This document shows positions 50,775 through 59,264 of a stretch of 64,000 bases of DNA, one piece after another. The notes beneath the pieces are model-generated. The model searched no databases. It saw only the letters and a list, made by a program, of their open reading frames with translations, and was not told the DNA's origin. Made by a program: the position numbers and the translations under genes. Origin of the DNA: JBMHDN01 sp049889355 (GTDB taxonomy: Bacteria; Pseudomonadota; Alphaproteobacteria; Puniceispirillales; Puniceispirillaceae); contig JBMHDN010000050.1 of the NCBI GenBank assembly GCA_049889355.1, forward strand, positions 44,364 through 108,363. Direction: 5' to 3'. Each line of letters opens with the position of its first letter. The first letter of the stretch is position 1.

Positions 50775-52172
50775 TCAGCGCAAGCTGGCATAGATTTCAT
50801 CAATGATGGTGCTCGCACTGAGCACATCATCGCGTGTGGTCTGGAACTGGCCAACCTGAAAGCGAATCACCTTGCGTGTTTGATACATCCCTTGTGTGAG
50901 ATAAAGCCGGCCATCATCATTCAGCGCATCAACCAATTTTTGTTGCATCTCATCATCACCAGGACATCGAAAGGTAAAGAGGCTCAACATTGGTTCTGTG
51001 ACGATCTCAAAGCCTTGTTTGATACGAATCATCTCGCATAATTCCTCAGCCCATGTCACATGATTGGTGATCATCTCGCGCAGGGTCTCAAGACCATAAT
51101 AACGCATCATGAACCAGATTTTCAGGGCCCTAAAACGCCGGCCAAGCGGGATTGTCCATTCCGAATAATTGGTGACCTCAGCACCTGATGTTTTCAGATA
51201 TTCAGGCTCCATTTTCAGCGTATTTCGCTGGGCTTGTGGGTCAGCCAAAAACTGAATAGAGCAATCAGACTGCATACCCAACCATTTATGCGGATTAAAC
51301 ACGATACTATCAAACGCATCTGCCCCCTGCCAAAAAGACGCGCGATATGCCGGGCAAATCATAGCCGCACCCGCCCAGGCCGCATCCAGATGTGTATAGA
51401 GCCCTTCTGATTTAGCAATCTTGGCAATTTCTGTCAGATTATCGCAGGCACCAATGCCAGTCCCCCCTATAATGGCAATGATGCCGGCAGGTATGTGGCC
51501 AGCAGCGCGATCAGCGCTGATCGCTTGTCTCAGCGCGTTGCCATCCATGCTGTAATTTTTCCCGATGGTTGGGATTTTCACCAGATTATTCTGGCCAATA
51601 CCGGCAACCCAACAGGCACGATCAATCGAGGAATGCGCCTCAACAGAACAATAAATGCGCAAAGCCCCCTTATCAGATAAGCCGTCCCGATTGCCTTTGA
51701 ATCCCGTGGCGATCTCGCGCATGGTGAGCACAGCAGATAAAGTAGAGGAAGAAGCGCTATCTTGGATCACCCCGCTGAAATGGTCTGACAGACCGAGCGC
51801 TTGGCGCAGCCATTGCACCATAAGCCCTTCTAATTCAGTGGCAGCTGGCGAGGTTTGCCAGAGCATACATTGTGCGCCCATGGTATTGGCCAGCATTTCT
51901 GCCAGCATTGAAGGGGGTGCAGCGTTAGATGGAAAATAGGCAAAGAAGCGTGGATGTTGCCAATGTGTCATGCCTGGCAGGATAATAGTGTCCATATCAG
52001 CCATGATAGCGCCCATGGCCTCTCCGGTTTCAGGCGGCGTTTGCGGCAATTGGCGCACAATATCACCAGGCTGGCACTGGGCGCGCACTGGAAAATTGCG
52101 GATATCATGATGATAGGTTTTGCCCCAATGCGCAATTTCCTTGCACCATGTGACATAGTCTGTCCAGTCCAT
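50775..52172 (-). CDS. Group II PLP-dependent decarboxylase (aromatic amino acid decarboxylase family)
   Basis: A 465-residue enzyme with the PLP lysine Lys296 in VFNPHKWLGMQSDCS, His180 in CSVEAHSSIDRA and Asp263 in THLDAAWAGAA. The start, with HPRFFAYFPSN and ANTMGAQCMLWQTSPAATELE, is diagnostic of the DOPA/tryptophan/tyrosine decarboxylase family. It would turn an amino acid into an amine, which is striking beside an apparent amine-using pathway. GGAGG precedes the ATG. It converges with the upstream aminotransferase gene. The substrate is unknown. Confidence 0.88.
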   Translation of the reverse strand: MDWTDYVTWCKEIAHWGKTYHHDIRNFPVRAQCQPGDIVRQLPQTPPETGEAMGAIMADMDTIILPGMTHWQHPRFFAYFPSNAAPPSMLAEMLANTMGAQCMLWQTSPAATELEGLMVQWLRQALGLSDHFSGVIQDSASSSTLSAVLTMREIATGFKGNRDGLSDKGALRIYCSVEAHSSIDRACWVAGIGQNNLVKIPTIGKNYSMDGNALRQAISADRAAGHIPAGIIAIIGGTGIGACDNLTEIAKIAKSEGLYTHLDAAWAGAAMICPAYRASFWQGADAFDSIVFNPHKWLGMQSDCSIQFLADPQAQRNTLKMEPEYLKTSGAEVTNYSEWTIPLGRRFRALKIWFMMRYYGLETLREMITNHVTWAEELCEMIRIKQGFEIVTEPMLSLFTFRCPGDDEMQQKLVDALNDDGRLYLTQGMYQTRKVIRFQVGQFQTTRDDVLSASTIIDEIYASLR

Positions 52173-52230
52173 TAGCCTGCCTCCTATGCTCTGCGGTCAG
52201 CTCACAACACCATACCATCAATTAACAATC

Positions 52231-52264
52231 ATAAAAAAGCTGGCATAAAAAAGCTGGCATAAAA
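52231..52264. repeat. 14-bp tandem duplication between decarboxylase and aminotransferase genes
   Basis: ataaaaaagctggc occurs twice plus a partial third copy. The 225-bp gap it sits in also holds one CAATTAAC (52219-52226), the complement of the GTTAATTG sites at marR; I see no gene there. Confidence 0.75.
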
Positions 52265-52397
52265 CAGGTCCTAAATCACATAACGGATTTTTTTTCCAAA
52301 ACAGAATATAAGCGCGATAAGATAATAGGGAACCGGCAGGTTATTTGCAGATATTAGGTCAGAGCGGACACATACCCGCCATGGAGTTAAAAAAGAC

Positions 52398-53678
52398 ATG
52401 TCTGATCTCATCACACGGCGCCAAAAACTTTTAGGGCCAAATGTCTCGACCTTTTATGATGCACCACTTCATATCACACGCGGCGAGGGTGTCTGGCTCT
52501 GGGATTCAGACGGCCGTAAATATCTGGATTGTTATAATAATGTCCCGCATGTTGGCCATTGTAATCCGCATGTGGTTGATGCCATTACAAAGCAGGCAAA
52601 GACACTGAACACCCATACTCGATATCTGCATGAAAATATCCTCGATTATGTTGAACAGCTCACTCAAACCTTTGATGATCCACTGAAAACCGCCATTTTG
52701 ACCTGTTCAGGCTCTGAGGCGAATGATATTGCCTTGCGCATGGCAGAGGCGATGACCGGCAAACGCGGCCTTATCGCAACAGATGCCACCTATCATGGCA
52801 ACACCACCTTGGTCAGCCATGCTTCTAAATCAAACCAGCCTCAAGTTGGGTTTGGTTTGGGTGGGTATCTGCGCCATGTCGAGGCCCCGGACAGCTATCG
52901 GATTGAAGATCCGGACGGGCTGCGCTTTGCACAAAAAGTCCAAGAAGCAATCGATGATTTAAATCGATCTGATATTGGTTTTGCAGCATTGATTGTCTGT
53001 CCCTTATTTTTGAATGAGGGTTTTCCAACGCAAAAGGAAGGCTGGCTGAAACCAGCAGCAGAGATTGTACGCAAAGCTGGCGGGCTGCTGATTTGTGATG
53101 AGGTTCAGTCAGGCTTTGGTCGTTCGGGGAGTCATTTCTGGGCCCATCAGAAACAAGGTGTGATCCCGGATATTGTATCAATGGGCAAGCCAATGGGGAA
53201 CGGGCATCCTGTGGCGGGGGTGGTTACAAATCCTGAGATCATGGCCCGCTTCCGCCATTCTTTTCGCTATTTTAATACCTTTGGCGGCAATCCTGTTTCT
53301 TGTGCAGCGGCGCAAGCAGTACTCGATGAGCTGCACGCAAAAGAGCTGCAGAAAAATGCTCTTCATATCGGCAGACTGGCCGCAAAAAGGCTTGCTGAAC
53401 TTGCGGAGCGTTTTGAGGTCATTGGTGATGTGCGTCAGTCGGGCATGGTGTTTGGCACAGAATTTGTCCTTGATCGCAAGACCAAGACACCAGCCACAGC
53501 TTATGCCGACCAGATTGTGAATGCCATGCGCCATAAAGGCGTGCTGCTCTCCAAGCTTGGGCGGCATAAAAATACGCTGAAAATTCGCCCGCCCATGCCT
53601 TTTGGTGAGGAGCATCTTGACCTGCTTATCCAGACGCTAGAGCGCGTTCTGAGCGAAAATGATGTGCCCGATGATTGA
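52398..53678 (+). CDS. Class III aminotransferase-fold enzyme, phospho-lyase (ETNPPL/PHYKPL) type
   Basis: A 426-residue PLP enzyme with Lys264 in SMGKPMGNGHPV, Asp234 in LICDEVQSGFGRSG and SGSEANDIALRMAE. The N-terminal DGRKYLDCYNNVPHVGHCNP and the lysine motif are those of the eukaryotic AGXT2L1/L2 phospho-lyases, which cleave phosphoethanolamine or 5-phosphohydroxylysine, though simple aminotransferases share the fold. The following kinase overlaps its end by 20 bp, which supports a kinase plus phospho-lyase pair. GGAG precedes the ATG. Confidence 0.85.
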   Translation: MSDLITRRQKLLGPNVSTFYDAPLHITRGEGVWLWDSDGRKYLDCYNNVPHVGHCNPHVVDAITKQAKTLNTHTRYLHENILDYVEQLTQTFDDPLKTAILTCSGSEANDIALRMAEAMTGKRGLIATDATYHGNTTLVSHASKSNQPQVGFGLGGYLRHVEAPDSYRIEDPDGLRFAQKVQEAIDDLNRSDIGFAALIVCPLFLNEGFPTQKEGWLKPAAEIVRKAGGLLICDEVQSGFGRSGSHFWAHQKQGVIPDIVSMGKPMGNGHPVAGVVTNPEIMARFRHSFRYFNTFGGNPVSCAAAQAVLDELHAKELQKNALHIGRLAAKRLAELAERFEVIGDVRQSGMVFGTEFVLDRKTKTPATAYADQIVNAMRHKGVLLSKLGRHKNTLKIRPPMPFGEEHLDLLIQTLERVLSENDVPDD

Positions 53679-54642
53679 GATCATTATCCATCAGGCTCTG
53701 GAGAGATGGGGGATGAGCGATGCGTCTTTTTCCTTTGTGGCAGGCCGTGAAAATCAAGTGTTTAAAATTGTAAGCCAGCATGGTCAATTTGCCTTGCGCA
53801 TCCGTCGGCCTGGCCTGCGCCAACCAGACGAGCTGCATGCCGAACTGGCTTGGCTTGATGCCCTCTATCACGCAGGCCTATCTGTTCCGCGGCCCTGTTT
53901 GTCAGCACAAGGCCGGTTTTTAGAAGAGATCGCACAATATCGTATAGATATGGTCAGCTGGTTGCCAGGCACACCCCTTGGCACAAGCCGCGCGCCCCTG
54001 ACAATTGACAAGCCTGCGGTGATTTTTTCACATCTCGGCCAAATCATGGCACAGATGCATATCGCCAGTGATGAATTTATAAATGATGTAGGTAACAGCG
54101 ATCAGCATAACAAACCCAGCGGTTTCACACGCCACAGCTGGCATATAGAGGGGCTGCTTGGCGAGGCCCCTGTCTGGGACAGATTTTGGGATAACCCCAC
54201 CCTTGACCTGGCAACCAAAACATTACTGACCGATTTTCGCACTGCCGCCAGAACACACCTCACCGCACTCTCAGATAGCCTTGATTTTGGATTAATTCAT
54301 GCCGATTTGGTCCGCGAAAACATCCTTATCGATCAAGAGGCAATCCATCTGATAGATTTTGATGATGGGGGGTATGGCTATCGGCTGTTTGACATTGCAA
54401 CAGCCTTGCTGAAAAACCGTGCTGAGCCTGATTTTCCAGCGTTACAACAGGCGTTGATTGAAGGATATCAACAGGTGCGCACTCTTGATGTCAGCCAGTT
54501 GGATTTATTTATGGCGCTCAGAGCTACGAGCTATGTTGGATGGATTATCACACGCATGGATGAAGCAGGTTCGCATCAACGCAACACGCATTTCATCACC
54601 GATGCCCAGATATATTGTCAGCGTTATTTAGACAGCCTCTGA
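53659..54642 (+). CDS. APH-fold small-molecule kinase
   Basis: A 327-residue aminoglycoside-phosphotransferase-fold kinase. The catalytic loop is LIHADLVRENILID (His214, Asp216, Asn221) followed by metal Asp233 in HLIDFDDGGYG; the N-lobe has FSFVAGRENQVFKI. It resembles hydroxylysine, homoserine-II and choline/ethanolamine kinases. Overlapping the phospho-lyase-type gene, it probably phosphorylates an amino alcohol that the neighbour then eliminates. An ATG at 53671 is an alternative start. Confidence 0.85.
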   Translation: MMCPMIEIIIHQALERWGMSDASFSFVAGRENQVFKIVSQHGQFALRIRRPGLRQPDELHAELAWLDALYHAGLSVPRPCLSAQGRFLEEIAQYRIDMVSWLPGTPLGTSRAPLTIDKPAVIFSHLGQIMAQMHIASDEFINDVGNSDQHNKPSGFTRHSWHIEGLLGEAPVWDRFWDNPTLDLATKTLLTDFRTAARTHLTALSDSLDFGLIHADLVRENILIDQEAIHLIDFDDGGYGYRLFDIATALLKNRAEPDFPALQQALIEGYQQVRTLDVSQLDLFMALRATSYVGWIITRMDEAGSHQRNTHFITDAQIYCQRYLDSL

Positions 54643-54677
54643 TCAGCGTATCGGGCCAGAAATAACATGCTGAGATA

Positions 54678-55067
54678 TCAGCCAAACACCACCTGATGCA
54701 TGACCCGGCCTGGCAAGAGGGTGAAAAACCCGGTCAGGATAAGCGCAAAAACATAGAGCGCAATCATCACCTGTTTATGGCGTTTGATATTGCCAGTGCG
54801 GACAAAATAAATCGCCAGACCCACCGAAAAAATCGTCCAGATACTGAGCAAATGAATAGGGCTATAGGCGCCCCAGAGCTGGATTTCATGGATGAAAAAC
54901 GAGGAAAAAGAGACCACCAGCATCAAGGAAACCCAGAGCCAGCCCAGCGTTTTGTGGGTTTTGCCTCCTTTTTTCATCGACAGCTGGATACCGCCAAGAA
55001 TGATTGCAATTAGCGCTGCAATCGCATGTAATGGAATGGGTTGCTGTTGGTTCAGTAAGATATCCAT
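54678..55067 (-). CDS. DUF2306-like four-helix membrane protein
   Basis: A 129-residue protein with four hydrophobic helices and His residues at helix ends (IPLHAIAAL, GKTHKTLGW, SPIHLLSIW, IKRHKQVM), a pattern typical of DUF2306, whose His residues may bind haem. Function unknown. It converges with the kinase gene and is divergent from the DUF2141 gene. Confidence 0.75.
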   Translation of the reverse strand: MDILLNQQQPIPLHAIAALIAIILGGIQLSMKKGGKTHKTLGWLWVSLMLVVSFSSFFIHEIQLWGAYSPIHLLSIWTIFSVGLAIYFVRTGNIKRHKQVMIALYVFALILTGFFTLLPGRVMHQVVFG

Positions 55068-55095
55068 TCTTTAATCATCCAGCCGGTTTATCAAC

Positions 55096-55533
55096 ATGTT
55101 GTCTTATCATAGTTTAGTTTTCGCTGTTTCGTCTATCTTTCTGAGCGGTTCAGCGCTGGCAGATAATTTGATCGTTACCGTCCATAATATCGAAAAGGCA
55201 GGTGAGATGCATCTGGCCATCTATGAGTCGCCAGAGGTGTTTGAAAATGACACAGGCGAGAAAGGCGGTGCAGCAGATGGCATTATTGACGGCATTATCG
55301 AAAAGGTAGAAGCCGGGTCTGCCAGCTATTTTTTTGACATTCCAGAGGGCACCTATGCCATCGGTATTTTTGTAGATGTGAATGACAATAATAAAATGGA
55401 TAAAAATTTTCTTGGCATCCCAAAAGAACAATATGGCTTTAGCAATAATGCCAAAGGCACTTTCGGCCCGCCTTCTTTTGATGATGCGTCTTTCACGCTA
55501 AAAGGCAGGTTAAGCCTGTCTATTGATTTATAA
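55096..55533 (+). CDS. DUF2141 secreted protein
   Basis: A 145-residue protein with a signal peptide (cleavage near GSALA-DN, about residue 22) and a small beta domain. Motifs GEMHLAIYESPEVF, FFDIPEGTYAIGIFVDVNDNNKMDKNF (in parts) and the final glycine-rich segment match DUF2141. It is probably periplasmic; function unknown. No clear ribosome-binding site is seen before the ATG. Confidence 0.82.
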   Translation: MLSYHSLVFAVSSIFLSGSALADNLIVTVHNIEKAGEMHLAIYESPEVFENDTGEKGGAADGIIDGIIEKVEAGSASYFFDIPEGTYAIGIFVDVNDNNKMDKNFLGIPKEQYGFSNNAKGTFGPPSFDDASFTLKGRLSLSIDL

Positions 55534-55552
55534 ATGAAAAGGCACGCACAAC

Positions 55553-55906
55553 ATGGATGCCATTACCATTTACCATAATCCCAGATGCTCTAAATCACGC
55601 CAGACCCTAGCGCTTATTCGCGCAAAGGGCCTTGAGCCTAAGGTTATTCTCTATCTGGAGTGCCCGCCATCTGCGGCTGAACTGGCTGATATGCTGACCA
55701 AGCTGGATAAAAGGCCAGCTGACATCACCCGAAAAACTGAACCAGAATATAAAAGCTTTTTCGGCCATGCAGATCAATTAGAGGATAGTGCTTATCTGAG
55801 CTTGATGTCTCAATATCCAAAAACCATCGAAAGACCGATTGTTGTAAAAGGCGATAAGGCCGTGATTGGCCGTCCACCAGAGCTGGTCTTATCCTTGCTG
55901 GATTAG
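55553..55906 (+). CDS. arsC: Glutaredoxin-dependent arsenate reductase-type protein (ArsC)
   Basis: A 117-residue thioredoxin-fold protein with the catalytic Cys12 in HNPRCSKSRQT and the late PIVVKGDKAVIGRPPE, both ArsC marks. It would reduce arsenate to arsenite using glutathione and glutaredoxin. No arsenite exporter or ArsR regulator is nearby, so a different thiol-redox substrate cannot be excluded. AAGG lies upstream of the ATG. Confidence 0.87.
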   Translation: MDAITIYHNPRCSKSRQTLALIRAKGLEPKVILYLECPPSAAELADMLTKLDKRPADITRKTEPEYKSFFGHADQLEDSAYLSLMSQYPKTIERPIVVKGDKAVIGRPPELVLSLLD

Positions 55907-56044
55907 GTTTTTGTAAGTGGTTTCAACAGCCAATATCATCTGGCCTTATCTGCTTTGTTTTTGACTCACTTAGAGGTGTCAAATCGCTTGCAACAGGCTT
56001 CGCTTCACTCTTAAGGTAGAAAGCGCATAACTGAATGGAGAGCG

Positions 56045-57157
56045 ATGATGAAAACCCGTGCCGCTGTTGCGTTTGAGGCTGGAAAACCACTTGAAATTGT
56101 TGAGGTTGATTTAGAAGGTCCAAAAAAGGGAGAGGTGCTGGTTGAAATCATCGCCACCGGCGTGTGTCATACAGATGAATTCACCCGTTCAGGCGCAGAC
56201 CCGGAAGGTATTTTTCCGGCCATTTTAGGCCATGAAGGGGCCGGCATTGTGCGCGAAGTTGGCGCGGGCGTAACCACGCTTGAGGTCGGCGATCATGTCA
56301 TCCCGCTCTATACACCTGAATGTCGCGAATGCGAATATTGCCTGCATCCGAAAACCAATCTCTGCCAGTCTATCCGCTCTACCCAAGGTCAGGGGCTGAT
56401 GCCTGATGGCACCACGCGTTTTTCTTATAAAGGCCAGCCTATCTATCATTATATGGGCACCTCCACCTTTGCTAATCACACAGTTCTGCCAGAAATTGCA
56501 CTGGCCAAAATTGATAAAGACGCACCGTTTGAATCTGTATGTTATATCGGCTGCGGGGTTACCACCGGCATTGGGGCGGTTATCAATACCGCCAAGGTTG
56601 AAGCCGGTAGCCGCGCGATTGTTTTTGGCCTTGGCGGGATTGGGCTGAATGTGATCCAAGGTTTGCGCATGATCGGGGCAAGCCAGATTGTCGGTGTTGA
56701 TCTCAATGATGACAAAAAAGCCTGGGGTGAGCGTTTTGGTATGACCGATTTTGTGAACCCGTCAAAAATAGAGGGCGATCTGACCGCCCATCTGGTTGAT
56801 ATCACTGGCGGCGGTGCAGATTACACTTTTGAATGTATCGGCAATACAGATGTCATGCGTGTGGCGTTGGAATCAGCCCATAAAGGCTGGGGTGAGAGCA
56901 TCATTATCGGCGTGGCTGGCTCTGGTCAGGAAATCTCAACGCGCCCATTCCAATTGGTCACCGGCCGGTCCTGGCGTGGTACCGCCTTTGGCGGGGCACG
57001 CGGGCGCACAGATGTGCCGAAAATCGTTGATTGGTATATGGATGGCCAGATCGAAATCGACCCGATGATCACCCATGTGATGCCGCTTGAACAAATCAAT
57101 GAAGCCTTTGATCTGATGCATGAAGGTAAATCTATTCGTGCCGTGATCAAATTTTAA
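56045..57157 (+). CDS. frmA: S-(hydroxymethyl)glutathione dehydrogenase (class III alcohol dehydrogenase)
   Basis: Oxidises the formaldehyde-glutathione adduct to S-formylglutathione. The 370-residue zinc enzyme has GVCHTDEFT (catalytic Cys), GHEGAGIVREVG, structural-zinc cysteines in CRECEYCLHPKTNLC, and the NAD motif FGLGGIGLNVIQGL. Length and sequence fit FrmA/AdhC closely. It directly precedes the hydrolase gene for the next step (25 bp gap). GGAGAG precedes the ATG. Confidence 0.95.
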   Translation: MMKTRAAVAFEAGKPLEIVEVDLEGPKKGEVLVEIIATGVCHTDEFTRSGADPEGIFPAILGHEGAGIVREVGAGVTTLEVGDHVIPLYTPECRECEYCLHPKTNLCQSIRSTQGQGLMPDGTTRFSYKGQPIYHYMGTSTFANHTVLPEIALAKIDKDAPFESVCYIGCGVTTGIGAVINTAKVEAGSRAIVFGLGGIGLNVIQGLRMIGASQIVGVDLNDDKKAWGERFGMTDFVNPSKIEGDLTAHLVDITGGGADYTFECIGNTDVMRVALESAHKGWGESIIIGVAGSGQEISTRPFQLVTGRSWRGTAFGGARGRTDVPKIVDWYMDGQIEIDPMITHVMPLEQINEAFDLMHEGKSIRAVIKF

Positions 57158-57182
57158 TGATCATATCTAAGGGACAGTGAAA

Positions 57183-58001
57183 ATGGAGCAGATTGCCCAG
57201 GCAAAAGCCCATGGTGGCCAGCATCAGGTTTGGAAACATCACAGCGATGTGCTGGGTGTGGATATGGAATTTGCGCTCTTTATCCCGCCAGGTGATGGCC
57301 CGTTTAAGCCGCTCTATTTTCTATCCGGTCTGACTTGTACATGGGAAAATGCAGCCACCAAAGCAGCTGCCCAATTAAGCGCGGCCCGTGAAGGGGTGAT
57401 GCTTATTTTTCCAGATACCTCGCCGCGCGGCGAAGAAGTGGCAGATGATCCCTCTTATGCCATGGGTAAAGGGGCTGGTTTTTATCTGACCGCTACACAA
57501 GAACCATGGGCAAGCCATTATAAGATGGATCGCTACATCACCGAAGAACTGCCAGCACTGGTCGCCCAAATCGCGCCTGTTGCATCTGGCAAAGCCGGCA
57601 TCACAGGCCATTCCATGGGCGGGCATGGCGCTTTGACACTGGCGATGAAAAATCCTGATTTATATGCCAGCGTGTCAGCCTTTGCACCTATTGCTGCGCC
57701 GAGCCAAGTCCCCTGGGGGCGCGATATTTTCACGGCCTATCTCGGGTCAGATGAGCACACATGGGCTGACTATGACGCCTGTGCCTTGCTCGCCAGCCAT
57801 GGATGGGCAGGTGATATATTGGTGGATACAGGTCAGGCAGACCCGTTTCTGGCTGAACAGCTAAAGCCAGATTTGCTGGCTGAGGCAGCTGAAAAGGCTG
57901 GGGTAGCGCTCACCATGCGGCTCCATGACGGCTATGATCACAGCTATTATTTTGTCTCAAGCTTTATCGCAGACCATATAACATGGCATAAAGAGCGCTA
58001 A
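57183..58001 (+). CDS. fghA: S-formylglutathione hydrolase
   Basis: Hydrolyses S-formylglutathione to formate and glutathione. The 272-residue esterase-fold protein has the nucleophile in GHSMGGHGALT, YFLSGLTCTWENA as oxyanion region, and the catalytic His in DGYDHSYYFV. I use ATG 57183, with AAGGGA eight bases upstream; a GTG six bases earlier sits too near it. It completes a two-gene formaldehyde oxidation operon with frmA. Confidence 0.95.
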   Translation: MEQIAQAKAHGGQHQVWKHHSDVLGVDMEFALFIPPGDGPFKPLYFLSGLTCTWENAATKAAAQLSAAREGVMLIFPDTSPRGEEVADDPSYAMGKGAGFYLTATQEPWASHYKMDRYITEELPALVAQIAPVASGKAGITGHSMGGHGALTLAMKNPDLYASVSAFAPIAAPSQVPWGRDIFTAYLGSDEHTWADYDACALLASHGWAGDILVDTGQADPFLAEQLKPDLLAEAAEKAGVALTMRLHDGYDHSYYFVSSFIADHITWHKER

Positions 58002-58106
58002 GACAGTCTGCTTTGAAGGACTGGCTTGCCAACAACGCTCACCCACATGAGGCAATACCCGCTTATATAGAGCTCCATTCCTGTTCAGCTGTGAAGGATA
58101 TGTTTT

Positions 58107-59153
58107 GTGATACGTAACGTGATTTTTGGTGTCATCACGCTCTTGATGACCTATGTGGTCTATATCTATCCTTTTGAGGTGCTGGGTCATCTGCTGGCTG
58201 ATACGGCTCTTTTTAACCCGATGGCCCTGATTCCAACATGTCTCATTGCCGGGCTTATTTTCTATTATCTGCGCAGCCATTCAACCGCCCCTGTCCTGCA
58301 AGGGATCACCCATTACGGCATGGGCATAGGCTTTATTGGTTTATGGGTATTTAATGCCGGCCTGCTGGCCTCGGTTTTTCTGCCTGACTTCAAATTCCAA
58401 ATCGGTATCTTATCTGTTGGCCTCTTTATCGTGATTTGTATTAAGGCTATCTGGAATGGCCAAAAAATCACCTTTAAAGAGCTGCATCTGACCAGCCCGA
58501 AACTCAAAAAGCCGGTCCAAATCATCTTTATCAGCGATGTGCATCTGGGCTCAAATACACCGCGCCATCTGACAAAAATCTGCCAGATGCTCCATAGCGT
58601 GGATTTTGATTATCTTTTAATCGGCGGTGATTTATTTGATGCCAGCTCTTTTCAGGCTGAACAATTAACGCCTCTTTTATCGATTCAAAAACCGATTTAT
58701 TTTGTAACGGGCAACCATGAATATTATGTGCAGGATCACTCAACCAAACTAGCCGCCTTAGAACAATATAATATAGAGACATTGGATAATTCTGCTGTCA
58801 TGCTCGGCGATATTCATCTGATCGGGATTGATGATCATCAGCCTGTAGCAGCTCAGTCAGAAGCAGTTCAAAAGCTGGTCGCGCCTGATCTTTTTAACCT
58901 TGTCATGGTGCACCAGCCTGCCTTGTGGCACAACCCGCCTGCACATGTGGATTTGATGCTGTCAGGCCATACGCATAATGGCCAGATTTTCCCATTTAAT
59001 TATCTCGTCAGGCTGCAATTCAAAGCGGTCTATGGGCTTTATGAACAGCTGGGTGGAAAAATCTATGTCTCCTCTGGCAGTGGCACATGGGGGCCAAAAA
59101 TGCGCCTTGGGACACAAAATGAGATTGTCCGCATCGCACTCTTGCCAGACTGA
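58107..59153 (+). CDS. Membrane-anchored calcineurin-like phosphoesterase (YkuE/YaeI type)
   Basis: A 348-residue protein with four hydrophobic helices in the first 120 residues, then a metallophosphoesterase domain: FISDVHLGSNT, GGDLFDAS, TGNHEYYV, MVHQP and SGHTHNGQIFPFNYLV, all five metal-site motifs. The YaeI/YkuE branch acts on lipid or nucleotide phosphates; its substrate here is unknown. It begins with GTG, preceded by AAGGA eight bases upstream. Confidence 0.88.
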   Translation: MIRNVIFGVITLLMTYVVYIYPFEVLGHLLADTALFNPMALIPTCLIAGLIFYYLRSHSTAPVLQGITHYGMGIGFIGLWVFNAGLLASVFLPDFKFQIGILSVGLFIVICIKAIWNGQKITFKELHLTSPKLKKPVQIIFISDVHLGSNTPRHLTKICQMLHSVDFDYLLIGGDLFDASSFQAEQLTPLLSIQKPIYFVTGNHEYYVQDHSTKLAALEQYNIETLDNSAVMLGDIHLIGIDDHQPVAAQSEAVQKLVAPDLFNLVMVHQPALWHNPPAHVDLMLSGHTHNGQIFPFNYLVRLQFKAVYGLYEQLGGKIYVSSGSGTWGPKMRLGTQNEIVRIALLPD

Positions 59154-59264
59154 CAGGCTTGATAAGCGCGCCTTATAGCCGGAGAACATTATATCAATTA
59201 TTTCTAAAATTATGATATGGTCTGAAAAGATAGTTCAATTTACATCAAGCATTGAGGTGATGAG

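Noticed and set aside
55553..55906. An arsenic resistance operon
   Set aside because: Only the ArsC-type gene is present; no arsR, arsB or acr3 gene is nearby.
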